Source: Malania oleifera (Eukaryota; Streptophyta; Magnoliopsida; Santalales; Ximeniaceae). Taken from it: a DNA stretch of 64,000 bases. The notes below the pieces were generated by a model, which saw only the letters and a program-made list of their open reading frames with translations, searched no databases and was not told the DNA's origin. The position numbers and the translations under genes were made by a program. The stretch covers positions 50,792,093-50,856,092 of the forward strand of contig NC_080426.1 in the NCBI RefSeq assembly GCF_029873635.1, written 5' to 3'. The stretch's first letter is position 1. Each line of letters opens with the position of its first letter. Shown here piece by piece: positions 1-11,759 of this stretch.

Positions 1-741
1 ATCCTTGTTTGAGCATTTAGATTGAACATTTGTGGTACAAAGATCATATATGTTTGCACTTTCACGCACTGAATACATTGATAGCAAATATATTTGAGAG
101 TTGATATATTAAATCACACTGAACTTACATATTAAATCATTTTGTGGTGTATGTGATTACGTGTAACTGGATATACATCTATTTTACTTGAAAGCATAAT
201 CACTATACCAATCTCATTAATTGTAAACATATTGTTATATTTCCAGGAACGGACCTGTAGAGGGAGACTAACCCTATGAAATAGTCTCAGATTGGCTTAG
301 ACCCAGTTAGGAAAGATAGGTGCACCATCATGTTAAGGTGTAGGTTGAGGTTAGTCCCGCTAATTGACCTAGTTGTAAAGGTTGAGGTCAGCTCTGTGCT
401 AATTGACCTGATTGTAATCGGTGCCGCTCCACCCGTTAAGTGAGCCTTTAGTAGAATCCTCGAGCTTATGAGCTAGAGGTGGGGACATAGGCATAGTTGG
501 CCAAACCCCGATAACATATCGTATGTTTTGTTTATATTTCTGCACTTTACATTTACTGCACATATATGTTATGGTGTGAATGGTGTGCTTGATTTAAATT
601 TCTGTACATCATATTATTGGCGCATTTGGAATTACATAAAAAGACCCTAGGTTGTATTATATAGGTATTTCATTTAACCTAAGAGATAAATTTTAAAATT
701 CCAATTCACTTCCCTCTTGGGAATACACCAATTCTAACATA
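1..741 (-). mobile_element. Copia-type LTR fragment running off the left edge
   Basis: Positions about 250-735 are the reverse complement of 8975-9440: the same order of blocks appears (the GGGAATACACCA end, the region around TCTCAGA(T/C)TGGCTTAGACCC, the AGGGAGACTA block). The copy at 8971-11138 has TG...CA ends and a target duplication, so this is read as an LTR of the same family in the opposite orientation, starting near 741 and continuing to the left outside the window. The part before 240 is more diverged. No coding sequence is present. It may be a solo LTR or the end of a longer element. Confidence 0.6.
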
Positions 742-823
742 TGATGAGTTTGGTATCAGGTACACAGATGTCACTAAAGTAGCACCCCGAGCCCACGTGG
801 CGGGTTGGGGTGTTACAGTTTTG
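742..823 (+). repeat. Relic of a gypsy LTR 3' end
   Basis: Positions about 787-823 end in GGGTTGGGGTGTTACA and align block by block with the 3' end of the Gypsy-A LTR (reverse complement of 7554-7590, ending GGGTCGGGGCATTACA), including a shared GCCCAC block. It is a short terminal fragment caught between two copia-type relics. Confidence 0.4.
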
Positions 824-1640
824 GAGAGATTTAGCATGGTTAATGCAAAATCAATTAGAACACCGTTGGCTGATCATTTTAAATTGTCTACCACTCAGTG
901 CCTAAAGACGAATGATGATATTCGTGAAATGTCAGAGGTCCTTATGCTAGTGCAGTGAGGTGTTTAATGTATGTTATAGTATGTACAAGACTAAATCTAG
1001 CATAAGCTATCAATGTGGTGAGTAAGTTTCTTTTAAATCCGGGAAAAAGGCATTGGGATGCAGTCAAGTGGATTTTCAAATACTTGCGGGGTATCTCATA
1101 CTATGTCATCATGTTCGGTAGGCAACAGAGTGATCCTTCAGTTATGGAATATATATGTGGATGCAAACTATGCAGGGAACTTGGATGACAGGAGGTCTAC
1201 TATGAGTTCACCCTTGTGGGAGGGCCTCTTTGTTGGAAGTCCATGGTACAGTCTCTAGTTGCATTATCAACAACTGAGTCGAAGTATGTGGCAGTTGCTG
1301 AAGCTGGCAAGGAAGCATTGTGGATTATAGATTTAGTCAAGGAGCTGAGTATTCAGTAAGGTGGAGTTCAGCTGCGTTGTGATAGTCATAGTGTCATTTA
1401 TTTGACGAAGAAACAAGTATATCATATGAGAACCAAGCACATAGATGTGAGGTTTTATAGGATCCGGGAGTTGATTTCTTCCGATGAACTTTTGGTTAAG
1501 AAAGTTCACACTTCTGATAATACAGCAGATGTATTGACAAAGCCTGTTACCGCAGATAAGTTTAAGCATCGCTTGGACTTGCTTAATATCTCCAGTTGCT
1601 ATACGGGAGGCAGTCCCAACCTATTGTCCCATTTGGAGCT
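824..1640 (+). pseudogene. Ty1/copia pol remnant (end of RT and RNase H)
   Basis: Across frames the translation follows the C-terminal part of Ty1/copia polyproteins: a segment near 950-1250 resembling the RT-RNase H connection (LNPGKKHWDAVKWIFKYL-like), then the SLVALSTTESKYVAVAEA block with the RNase H acidic residue near 1255-1310, and then an open stretch at 1402-1600 with YHMRTKHIDVRFYRIRE and NTADVLTKPV, the usual RNase H end. Stops and frameshifts break it before 1400. The upstream gag, protease, integrase and most of RT are missing, and no flanking LTR pair is seen. Dead fragment of a copia element. Confidence 0.85.
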
Positions 1641-2510
1641 ACGAGTTATGTTTTCAATTTTTTTTTTTTTTTCTCCTAAGTGGTGTATATTCGTCAAGAT
1701 AAAGATTGTTGTAGTATGTGGCTCATATGTTGAGTGAAACGCATGTACAAAGAAAACATGGTGGAAAAACAGAGAAGCTGATATCATGTCAAAGGAGAAC
1801 TCCATAATTGGGAAGGATGCACAACAACTTACTCATATGGTTTATAGGATGTATTAAGGATCAAAGATAATGAAGAAAAGAGAAAAGATATCAACTATGC
1901 TAACAAGAATGTATATTTCTTTATTATCATCTTGGATGAAATAATACAAACTTTTTGCATTATTAACACCTTTATAAATTATTGTATTTACTAAATTTTC
2001 ATATCTCTCATCCTATTCCATATTATTCTAAGGATTAGTAATTTTCATATATCACCTATGGAATTTCCATATATCTCATTCCATTGCGCATATCATTAAC
2101 ATCTTTCTAGCTTATCAAGTCCTATTAATTCTCATGTGTCTTCTATATCATGCTATTCTTAGAAATAAATATGGTAATCTAAATATCTGCATTTATAAAA
2201 TTTCATTCTTAAGAATAAATATTTTTTGAACCAAACATGATTTAGATGTGCTTATTTTGGTGGTTAGGATTTTGGGAAATAGGATTGGACTAAATGTTTG
2301 GATTGGCTTTTCTGGTTGCCACCTAGAAGACTTACATAGGCTAACTATTAAAAATCAAAATAATCTAAATGAAAAGAACAACATAAATCAGGATAGTCTA
2401 AATCATGGAAGCCACCAAACATATCTTAATCAAATAGGAACTTTCTCTGTCTCTCTTGAAGGAGGAGGAGGAGGATACCACAAGCTAAAATGGAAATTAC
2501 CTCTTCTTTT
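1641..2510. other. Spacer without recognisable gene
   Basis: AT-rich, low-complexity sequence with short A/T runs and a (GGA)n tract near 2461-2475. Open frames on both strands are short and have no recognisable domain. Confidence 0.6.
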
Positions 2511-2516
2511 TTTATT
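2511..2516 (-). terminator. Candidate poly(A) signal of the C2-domain gene
   Basis: AATAAA on the minus strand, about 145 nt beyond the stop codon at 2662-2664. The distance suits a plant near-upstream element, but plant signals are loose, so this is a candidate only. Confidence 0.35.
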
Positions 2517-2635
2517 CAAAGGTGAATGCCACTTTGCCAGTGTCTTTTTCAACTTTATACAACAAGGAAGTTGACCAAAATGATCTTAGCGGACCAAACG
2601 AATCTTCTACGTCTACTAAAATGATCTGGGCCGTT

Positions 2636-2661
2636 TCTTCGTTCGTTCGTTCGTTTGTTCG
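2636..2661. repeat. (TTCG)n microsatellite in the 3' UTR
   Basis: About six TTCG units, two with a single substitution, lie immediately after the stop codon of the minus-strand C2-domain gene and so fall in its 3' untranslated region. Confidence 0.8.
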
Positions 2662-3426
2662 TCAGCTCTGTTTATTCTCAGGTGCGGCGTCGTCGAAACA
2701 CTGGAAGTTCTGATCCGACGGACTCAAATGAATCTTCCTCTGAAGGGGCAACCCGCACAACAATCCCAATCGGTCCGATTTCATGTTCTCTCTGATTCCG
2801 TTCCATTCCTTCAGCGCCGTTGATGCCGACGACGAAGATGAAGTCGACGAATCAGCACCGTCCGAATAGTCTGCCGAATCGGCGCAGGAGATGTTGTCTA
2901 GGGACTCCATGCTCAGGAACTGCTCGCTCCTCGTTCGCCGCCGGCTGAAGCTACGGCGCCGGCGACTCTCCCCCATTAGGTCGCGGTACCCGATCGCCGA
3001 TGCCTTCGTCAAGGCCCCGAAATCCGAGGCGTTGATCACCATCACACCGATGTTGAGCACGCCATGGAACCTGCCGGAGGGGCGGCGGATCTGGACGGCG
3101 GTGCAGGCCGGGGTGCCGGCGCCGGCGTCCGCGAGGCAGTTGTTGATGAGAAATCGCACGTTGCCGACGAGACTGTCGCGGATGTAGCCGACGGCGTAGA
3201 TCTCGACGGTGATGGCGGAGGTGTCGCTGGCGAGAAACTCGTCTGTGACTCGGAAGATGAATTTGTCGTTCCAGGTAGGGTTCTCGCCGCCGACTCGGTC
3301 GATTCGGGTGCGGAGCCTGGTTGCCGAGTCGACCCACGCGACTGCGTAGGTTTGCATGCGGCGCGCATTGGCGGTCTTCAGACCTTGGGCAGAGATCAAG
3401 TTGATCTCCAAGAGATGCGGTTCCAT
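2662..3426 (-). CDS. C2-domain protein, SRC2/BAP-like family
   Basis: Uninterrupted 254-codon frame from ATG (3426-3424) to TGA (2664-2662), with no intron. Residues about 4-130 form one C2 domain: the N-terminal LEINLISAQGLK strand, the YAVAWVD strand, the RTRIDR...ENPTWNDKFIF block typical of plant single-C2 proteins, and LVGNVRFLI near 87-94. C2 domains of this group bind membrane lipids, often with calcium, and related plant proteins act in stress and cell-death control; that role is known of the family and is not shown here. After the domain come an Arg/Ser-rich stretch (154-166) and a Ser-rich acidic linker (183-203), probably disordered. The C-terminal tail is lysine- and glutamine-containing without a known motif. 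No membrane segment or signal peptide. Its GC content is much higher than the flanks. Existence is well supported, exact subfamily less so. Confidence 0.9.
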   Translation of the reverse strand: MEPHLLEINLISAQGLKTANARRMQTYAVAWVDSATRLRTRIDRVGGENPTWNDKFIFRVTDEFLASDTSAITVEIYAVGYIRDSLVGNVRFLINNCLADAGAGTPACTAVQIRRPSGRFHGVLNIGVMVINASDFGALTKASAIGYRDLMGESRRRRSFSRRRTRSEQFLSMESLDNISCADSADYSDGADSSTSSSSSASTALKEWNGIRENMKSDRLGLLCGLPLQRKIHLSPSDQNFQCFDDAAPENKQS

Positions 3427-3800
3427 GCGACTCTCTCTCTGCTCCTCAATCTCTCTGTCTCTGTCTCTCTCCCCTCAATCGCTCTCTCTTTAATCTCTTG
3501 AATCTTGGATGGCGAAAACGAATGGGTCAGATTGGACGCAAGATCCAGATCGAGATGGAATCTGGTGATGAAAAAGAGGGATGCGGTCCGATCCAGGAAA
3601 AGGGGGGAGAGGGGGAGGAGGAGGAGGAGGAGGAGGTGGATCAAGAAATGGAAGAGGGGAAGAAGGAGATGACCCAGAGGAAGGAGGGAAGTGCTGGGGA
3701 GGAGAGAAGTTCGAAACGCAGAGAATATATGCGGATGGAGCAGGGGGAGAGAGGAGGGGGAAGAGGTTGGTGCTGAAATTACGGAAATAGCCTTGGCGCT
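3427..3800 (-). promoter_or_regulatory. GA-rich leader and probable promoter of the C2-domain gene
   Basis: Read on the minus strand, the 100 nt before the ATG are rich in GAGA repeats, and 3540-3780 is polypyrimidine on that strand (a purine-rich, GGA-repeat tract on plus at about 3597-3640). A TATA-like CATATATTC lies at about 3721-3731, some 300 nt upstream of the ATG. GA/CT-rich leaders are common in plant core promoters. The start site is not defined by sequence alone. Confidence 0.4.
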
Positions 3801-5399
3801 CAACGGTTGACTGTTACTCCGTTATGCTGGGGCTGAGGTGTAAACAGCCTCAATTTGGTTCCCTCCTCTGGACCTAAAACCAAATGCGTATTCTCATGTT
3901 CTGGATTCAGTTCTTTCAGTCCTATTTTCACATATACCGTTTTTGGGTTTTGATTTTTCAATAGTTCTGTCTTTTGTTTTTTTTCTCTCTCTCTTTTCCC
4001 TTTCAGAGAATTATAATAGACATATGCATTTGATGGATCTAATAATTTCTCCTTAATCAGGTGGTGCCTTAACGCTCTATGCAACTAATGCTGTCTGTAT
4101 TGCATATGTAACTTTTTAGGGCATTCTTCATTTATTTGAAGTTGGTAATTTAAAATTATGCAAGAATGAGTATTGATTCTTTTAGTCCTCTATTATTGTT
4201 GTTGTTGTTGTTGTGTCGTTAAAAATGATATTGTTTGAGATCCAAGCCCTTTAAAGTTCTTTGAGCACGGACTAATCTATTAGAATAATAGGCTCATACC
4301 TCTACTTTTTTCACTTAAATGCTAAGGTCATTTAATTATGAGAGTCATAAATTTATCACTTGAATCACCCTTGGAAGGCTTTTAGCCGTGACCAGTTTTA
4401 CATCATTTATAGTTGCCCATTAGGTGTCTAATATTTTTGGAAGTTGATTCTAAACATGAGAATTAGGGATTTAGGAAACAAGCCAAGACAAAGATAAAGA
4501 AATAATGATTTTTATTGAATCTTTGAAATGAAATGGGTGCAAATTAATATAGCACGAGCAAATCTATCTTCAACAGGTGCCTCGACTACTTAGTTAACAA
4601 TGGTGATAATTAATGAAAATATAGAAATGTAAGAGTGGTATATTAAGTTAAAAGTATTGATCCACTTTTCTTGGTGTATTTATGTGCATATTTATCACCA
4701 ACATTCTATATCTTTTTATAGTTGAATTGCATGTCAATCAGTTTAACCAAAATATGTACGTAGTTTTTTTTTTTTTTTTAATTTTTTTTCAAGACTAAGT
4801 GATTTTATTGATCAACCAAATTACATAATTGAGAATAAGACATTCTAAAATTGTCAATGGAATCTAATAAGATTTTGAAATGAAAAATATTTTGAATTTT
4901 TTGAAAATAAAGTTCTTAGAGATTTCATTTTTGTTTCTGAACTTATTCAAATGTAAGAGTTACTTACTAATTATAATTCATTTTGTAGCAGCAAAAAGGA
5001 AAATGTTTTAACTAAAACTCGTAATGATCCTAGTATCTAAAGTCAAAATACTTGAACATAGAAAAAAAAATTAATTAACTCTTGATTTTATATCTTCTCA
5101 AACTATTATCTTCCTTATTGAAGGGAATAAAATTTTATACTTGATGAAAGTAAAAATAATAAAGCGGATGATGATTCCAAAAAATTAAATTTTCTTGATA
5201 AAGTTGTATTCGTATTATAATTCACTCAATTTATTGATTGTGGGCAATAAATGTGAAAATTGCTATTTTTTGGATACATACTTTTGAATTTTACCTTTTA
5301 GATTTTGAAGTCTACAAAAATAATAATAATAATAATAAATATGACCTTCAAGTAATTATTTTTTATCCCTACAAAATCAATTTGAGTGAAGTTAGGCAA
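3801..5399. other. Spacer without recognisable gene
   Basis: AT-rich spacer. It holds a (TTG)n microsatellite at about 4196-4214, a poly-T run near 4767-4780 and an (AAT)n tract at 5318-5339. Short open frames give low-complexity Lys/Asn/Ile-rich products with no domain. Confidence 0.6.
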
Positions 5400-6494
5400 A
5401 AGAAAACTAGTTTGGATACTTACTTTTTTTACAACGTACTATTTGATCATTTTAAATATATTTTAGATTTAAAAAAATAATATTTTTAAATAAGTATTTT
5501 ACTAATAATTATTTTAATTATTTATAATTAAATTTTAAATATTTTTTAATAAAAATAATATAAGACAATTATGTTTAATTAACAATAATCCTATTATTAA
5601 TGTATATTCATGACATTTTACTATGATAAAAATAATTTTTTTATTGAATTCAAAATTTTAATTTATTTTATATTAATTTAAATTAATAAATAGTTCTTGT
5701 TTATGAATTATAATAACTAATATGTCATAATACATAATAAATAATATATAGTTAATTTTAAATAAAAATATTAATATTTTTATAATTAAATTTTAAATGA
5801 TAATTATATTAATTTTATAATTACATTTTAAATATTTTCTATTAAGTAAAATAATATAACATTATTTTTTATTAATAATTTTATTATTAATGTATATTTA
5901 CAATATATGATTACCATACTAATTTAGATCAAAATAGTATTAATAACTAAATTAAAATTTTTAGTTTATTTAAAGTTAATTTAAATTAATAGATTGTTTT
6001 TTTTATTCATTCTAGAATTTAATTGTATTTTATTAACAATTAATAGGTTATAATACATAATAAAATAATATATGATTAATTTTTAATTAATAATTTTTTA
6101 AATAATTATGCCAAATATTAAATTTAATTAATATTATTATTTTTATTAATTAAAAATATTATAATATTAATTTATATTTATAATATATGATTATCATATT
6201 AATTTATGTTAAAATAATATTATTAATTGAATTATATTTTTAAAAAAATTAATATTAATTTAAATTATTAGATAATTCTTCTTCTTCATTCCAGAATTGA
6301 ATTATATTTCATTAATAATTAATATATTATAATACATAATAAAATAGTATAGGATTATAGTGCAATGTGTTTTAAATTATAAACTAGTCATTAAATTTTC
6401 TTATATTTACAAAATCAACCCTATCTATAAATAATGTCTCTTACAAGTGGTCAGAAAGTTATCTTAAATTTCTTTTTAAAATTCACTGAAATAG

Positions 6495-6496
<2 letters not shown>
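5400..6496. repeat. AT-rich dispersed repeat, copy 1
   Basis: This stretch matches 37430-38470 in direct orientation over about 1 kb. Shared landmarks in the same order are a GGATACTT block, TTTATAATTAAA(A)TTTAAAT..TTTTTCTATTA blocks, a TTCTTCTTC..CC(A)AAATTGAATTATATTTCATTAATAATTAATATATTATAA block, and a TACAAAAT(C/T)(A/G)ACCC..TAT..ATA(A/G)TGTC end block. There is no coding capacity. See the second copy for possible terminal inverted repeats. Confidence 0.65.
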
Positions 6497-6540
<44 letters not shown>

Positions 6541-6985
6541 CATTAATTTTAGTGATTTATAAATTATATATTAATAAATTATATTATAGTTATTATATTG
6601 GGAGAAAATTGTTGATGCTTCGTGCAAGACTATAACAATGGCATTGAAACAAGGGCACCCTTATTTTTTAACTCTGCATACTCAACAAATTAGAGTTCAA
6701 AGAATTCTCTTTAATTAATTGATGACTTGTCAATCTTAGAAAAACAAGGAGAGATGAATGAATAAGTAAAACTTATCTAGTCTGCATTAACATATTATAT
6801 ACTCTAAAAAATCAAAAATACTACTTTATATACAACGTGATTTGATAGCTCGGTAGATTTATAAAAGATGTTAATCTCAGTGTTCAAGTGTGAATGTCTT
6901 ATTGTTTTAACTAATCTTTTCATTAATTTTAGTGTGTTTGTTATCTTCCCATTTAGTAGTTCAAGTATCCCCAAAAAAATCATGG

Positions 6986-7044
<59 letters not shown>

Positions 7045-7548
7045 CCTAAGAAAACCATATTTAGTAACAAATTATTATTAGCAGCAGCTATAATAATTAT
7101 AAATTATATTTTAATAAATTATACAATTAAATTTCATGGATAATATTATAAATTATATTAATAATTTTTAGTAAGATTCATATATTTTATAATTTATTTA
7201 TTTTTATTCTTATATTTCGAAATATAAAATTAATTATGAAACAGTTTTATAAATATATAAAATTAATTTATCAAATTACATATAAACTTTATATTCTGGA
7301 ATTTAAAATTATTATTTAATAATTATAAATATAATTTAACATATCATTAAAAATAAAATCATATTTTTATAAATTATATATTTGAAATTTATAAATAAAT
7401 ATATATTAATTGTAGAAGTTATAAAATATATTTTAATAAATCTACTATAATTCATATATATTTATAGAAATTAATAACATTTTTGCCATAACTAAAATAA
7501 TATTTATTAATTTTAATCTCTTATTTATTTTATTTATTTATTCTGATG
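6497..7548. other. AT-rich spacer with microsatellites
   Basis: Contains (AAT)n at 6497-6538 and (TA)n at about 6988-7040. The rest is AT-rich with no domain-bearing frame; a minus-strand open frame across the (TA)n tract translates only the repeat. Confidence 0.7.
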
Positions 7549-7553
7549 TATAA
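7549..7553. repeat. Target duplication of Gypsy-A, left copy (TATAA)
   Basis: TATAA directly precedes the LTR start and is repeated at 29813-29817 directly after the outer end of the other LTR, 22 kb away. Confidence 0.8.
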
Positions 7554-7655
7554 TATAATGCCCCGACCCTCTAGGTGGGCCTAGAGTGCCACTAAACATA
7601 CATAACATGCAGATCTCTAATACCATACTTATACAACCCGCGCAAATAAGGGAAA

Positions 7656-7785
7656 CGAGTGTTCCATATTGATCTGCATAATCATATATAGCAAAAAACA
7701 TAAACATACATCTTCTAATACGAGTGTTCCATATTGATCTGCATAATCATACATAGCAAAAAACATAAACATACATTTTCTAATA
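7656..7785. repeat. 65-bp tandem duplication inside one LTR
   Basis: Two adjacent copies of a 65-bp unit beginning CGAGTGTTCC (7656 and 7721) with only a few differences. The other Gypsy-A LTR has one copy (around 18820-18880), so the duplication arose after insertion. Confidence 0.85.
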
Positions 7786-8633
7786 AAAATTTACTAGTCT
7801 CTAATTGTTTCCTCACATACATCCATGCGTACTGAAAACATAACCTACTATTACTGTTCCCCAAAAGACAACTGACCAAAGCCCAATGCACATATAAGAG
7901 AACTTACATAAAATAACAAAAACACTACGCTCCAGAATCCCTCTAAAATGCTAGGACTAGTTTCTTATAGGACCTGAAATAAGATTTGTATATTGGGATG
8001 AGACACGTATCAGTAAGGTAGATCATATTACATCAGTGTGTGACAACATGAGTTTATTCCAGTAGAAAACAATTACACATTTAAATCATTCATAAACATG
8101 TAATATAGAAGATATATACAAAATTCCTGCATAAGATAATTTGGCTCATTACAAGCAAGAGCTCCCGAGGTTTGGGGTAGGGTATAGGCCCATACACTGT
8201 ATGATCCCTCGGCTCGGAACTCAAAACTGTAACTTTGCACATTTTATTTTTTAATCATATATATGCATAATGAACTCATCTCAGCTTTGAAACATCATAA
8301 CTACACCATTTACTTCCCTTATGGCACGGGTTGTGCGTTTATAATGCTCTGATCTAGTCCTAGGGTCGCCAGGCTAATCACGCTACATTCTCCAGTCTGA
8401 CTTGGCCCACACCACTCTGGTACATGATTAACCAGTGGCCCTTCTTACCAAGTCAACTAGCTCGATACCCACACTCAAGAATAACGTGTGGTTGTACTGT
8501 ACCTTTCATGCTCACAACGGTACCGTGCCAAGCTTTCTCAAGTGGTTCATATATCATATATACAATTTATATCGAAAGCACAATAAATTTTTTTCATTCA
8601 TAAAGCATTTAAGCAATTCTAGTATTTTTCACA

Positions 8634-8664
8634 TGTCATTCATTCATTCATTCATTCATTCATT
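8634..8664. repeat. (CATT)n microsatellite in the LTR
   Basis: About seven CATT units. The other LTR has only two or three at the matching place (near 19742-19756). Confidence 0.85.
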
Positions 8665-10244
8665 GGTATAAACCGACACACACAGCTCTCGGTTTAACCT
8701 TGGTACATACATAGTTCGGTATTTAATCGGCATCTCTTTCTACATTTCCTGATAAACATTTTGTAACTCCAGTTCCCATATCTCATAATCATATTTCTCA
8801 GTTCAGTATATTTCCATTTAACATCTTATGTCACACTCATTTGGTATAAAAAGCATTAGTATAGCATATGGTTTGTAAAATATCATTTAAATTGAAAACA
8901 AGGGTTTCAAGCATCTCCTACTTTAAGTTTACTACAAATAAAGGAGTTTTACAAAGATTGGAGACCATACTGTTGTCTTTGGTGTATTCCCAAGAGGGGG
9001 TGTGAATTGGAATTTTAAAATTGATCTCCTACGCTAAACGAGATAGTCGTATAACGCAACCTAGGGTCTTTCTAATTATACACCAATTGCACAGATAATG
9101 TTATAACGTGCCTAAATTAAATCATGCGCAGTATTCACAATATAACATACACGTGCAGAAATATAAATTACGAAAATGTAAACAGTGCACACACAATATG
9201 TTATCGGGGTTCGGCCAATTATGCCTATGTCCCCGCCTCTAGCTCACAAGCCCGAGAATTTCACTAATGGCTCACTTTACGGGTGTAGTGGCACCTATTA
9301 CAACTAGGTCAATTCAAGGGGCTGATCTCAACCAACACACCTTACTAGGATGGCGCATCTAGCTTTCCTAACCGGGTCTAAGCCAGTCTGAGACTATTCA
9401 ACAAGGCTAGTCTCCCTCTTCAGGCCCATACTTAGAATACAACAAATGTGTAATATAATTTTTGTGTACACAGAAATATGTTTCTCACACTAAGCAGATA
9501 TGTACTACAATACGCGCAAGTAATAATCAATCCACACCAAACATATAAGAACTATAAACTCAGTGATGTATACGTGCAATCTACACTCAATATAATGAGT
9601 ATACTCAGTCAAGCACAAGAGTGTTCAAGCAAGCTAATCTTTGAAAGCAAAGTATATGAAATCTCAATATCATATTAGTGTTTCAAAGATGCTAACAATA
9701 TTATTCAAACGAACTTAAAAAATATTTTCTCAAATTGTATCAAGCACATGAGTTTTTTTTAAAACAAGCTTTATAAAATATTTTGCACACAAAAATAATA
9801 ACTTAAGGAATTTTACAATAACAATGCAAAGATCCTCAAGATAAAGAATTTTCCGAGCACAAGATTTATCAAGTTAAATTTGTGGGAAGAACCCTAGCCA
9901 AACTCTCAACAAAAATCAAATAATACAAATATCAATGAGAGTATAGGGCTATTAGGATAAAGCACTAATAATCTAAACACTCTCTCTAGGCTTGGATGTT
10001 CAAAGAAAATAAAGTAGAGGAGTATGAGGATTTTGGGCCAAAAAATATTTTCTAAGGATTTTTCTTAATCATAAATCTGAATCTCTTTTTAATCTTTGCA
10101 AATGATGGGCTATTTATAGAAGTTGGAAAAATTATAGTCGTTAGGACATATAGGGTACTATTATAAAAGTTTTAATACAATTTAATCAAGTTAACCCTAT
10201 TTAAAAATATTAACCACGGTAAAAAAAATGGGGCTACCCGAGAG

Positions 10245-10640
10245 CACCGGTCGACCGAAGCAAGGTTCGGTTGACCGAGTTTGTGCAAGTTCGGTCGATC
10301 AGACATCATTTGAACTACAAGTTTGGTCAACCAGTCAAGGAGGTTCCGGGGTGATTTTTCTTTTTAGCGCAATTCATTCGACCGGGAACCTTTTGAACTA
10401 ACTAGATCGGTCAACCAGACCGTTGAGTTCTCATACGTGGGAACTCGATCAACCAGGTGGTTGGCATGCATTTTAGGTTCGATCGACCATATGGTCAATT
10501 TGTTGACTCTAAGGGAGTTCGGTCGACCGGGTGAAAATGAACTAGGCAAGTTTGGTTAACCTGGCCATGGTCAAACTGTTGACCCGGTCCTAGTTCTGTC
10601 AACTGGGTGAGAATATACTTGTGCAGTACGGTTGACCAAA
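10245..10640. repeat. Array of CGGTCGACCG-like palindromic motifs
   Basis: About twelve diverged copies of a TTCGGTCGACCG-like word at irregular 20-45-bp spacing; a further copy lies at about 10806. Two are perfect 10-bp palindromes CGGTCGACCG (10248-10257 and 10520-10529); others differ by one to three bases (GGTTGACCG, GGTCGATC, GGTCAACC). Confidence 0.8.
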
Positions 10641-10698
10641 CATGCAACTTAAGTGCATTTCGATTCTTTTTACTTATGCAATCACCCTATTCATATGA

Positions 10699-10701
<3 letters not shown>

Positions 10702-10741
<40 letters not shown>
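10702..10741. repeat. (AT)n microsatellite
   Basis: About 19 AT units within the copia-type solo LTR. Confidence 0.9.
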
Positions 10742-10743
<2 letters not shown>

Positions 10744-11759
10744 TGTATGAGTGTCCTAGAGTCATTCTAAACCTTTTTCATTTTGAGGACACCAAAAAAA
10801 TCCGGTGTCGATCGACCGAAGGGTGATCCCTAAGGTCTTTCTAAGGTCATGATTTTGTGTAGGGACCTAAAGTCATTCTAAGGTATTTGAGCTTTGTAGT
10901 TCTACATGCATGATATGCACCAATTATTACAGACCATTCCTATTTAAATATTACATACCTGAATTAAAATTAATATAAATTATAACAATGAATATTCAAC
11001 TAGGGTCTTCATTTTCCTCCAAATCTTCGAGTGCCATCATATGATATTGCCAATATAAACCTACACATCAACTCGGAAGACATTAAATACTTGAGTATTT
11101 GTCATAATCGAAACAAGGTATGACCCATAGGATCAACACATACCTCAAAACCCTAATTTTTACCAAAATCATAAAACCGGCAATTCCACTCAGTGAAATT
11201 TTCCAAATAAGCAGTCATATCGTACATAATATCCTAACCTATAGTTCTAATGGATTAGATTTCAAAAATAACTGATGTAAACAAATCCCCTTACCTATTT
11301 CCTAAAAACGAACCCAAACGGCTCAAAACGGCAAAACCCTAGAACTTCTAACTGGTGAAAACACACATACTTGCTCAACTATGGGTGAGAAAGGCAACCG
11401 AGAAGCAAAGAAGAGCTCAAAAAGGCCTTTTGGTGAAAAAATTTCAAAACCCTAGGAAAGAGAAGAGAGAGAATTGAAATTCTCTAAAAAAAAAAAAAAA
11501 ATGAGCTCAAACCCATTTATAGATGTGCATGCCCAAAGGAAAACCGGCGCCGATTTCCCCTGTATCCACAAAACCATCGCCGATTTTGTAGTTGACTGGC
11601 CCAGCTGACCCAAAACCATGGTCGATTTTCTTCTGACTCAAAAAAATCGTCTCCGATTTGGGTCCCCACTTTCCAAAGTCCTACTTTTTCTTATATTTTC
11701 CTTTATTTCTCTCTTTTATATTCATTTTTTTTTTATTTTTTCGGGTTCGAATTCCTACA

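Larger units (their letters stand above)
8971..11138 (+). mobile_element. Copia-type solo LTR inserted in the Gypsy-A 3' LTR
   Basis: The 2168-bp insert begins TGTTGTCTTTGG and ends GGATCAACA (TG...CA), and is flanked by the perfect 5-bp duplication CATAC at 8966-8970 and 11139-11143; removing it restores continuity with the other Gypsy-A LTR. No gag or pol is present, so this is a solo LTR. Its first 450 bp are shared, inverted, with 250-741. A GGTGTATTCCCAAGAGGGGG start is common in large plant copia LTRs; superfamily is inferred from this and is not proven. It carries the motif array at 10245-10640 and an (AT)n run at 10702-10740. Confidence 0.85.
7554..11759 (-). repeat. 3' LTR of Gypsy-A, split by a 2.17-kb insertion
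   Basis: LTR parts 7554-8970 and 11144-11759 match 18719-20303 plus 29440-29812 in order and orientation. The outer end has TATAATGCC where the other LTR has TGTAATGCC, one change in the conserved TG terminus. The inner end is TCCTACA. On the minus strand a TATA-like CTATAAATG is present near 11511-11519. Confidence 0.88.

Noticed and set aside
742-770. TTTGGTATCAGG taken as a primer-binding site after an LTR
   Set aside because: The adjoining LTR is in the opposite orientation, so a PBS is not expected there, and the match to the iMet site stops after TGGTATCAG.
3064-3501. Plus-strand and other open frames across the C2-domain gene
   Set aside because: GC-rich shadows of the real minus-strand frame; compositions are Gly/Ala/Val or Arg/Pro-rich and match nothing.
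3396-3803. Minus-strand 135-codon open frame overlapping the start of the C2-domain gene
   Set aside because: It is a different frame across the purine/pyrimidine-rich leader; the product is Leu/Ser-rich low complexity without a domain and its end runs into the real gene.
3800-4084. Minus-strand 94-codon frame upstream of the C2-domain gene
   Set aside because: No recognisable domain, no splice context and a Lys/Arg low-complexity middle.
6804-7070. Minus-strand open frame with a YIYIYI run
   Set aside because: It is a translation of the (TA)n microsatellite.
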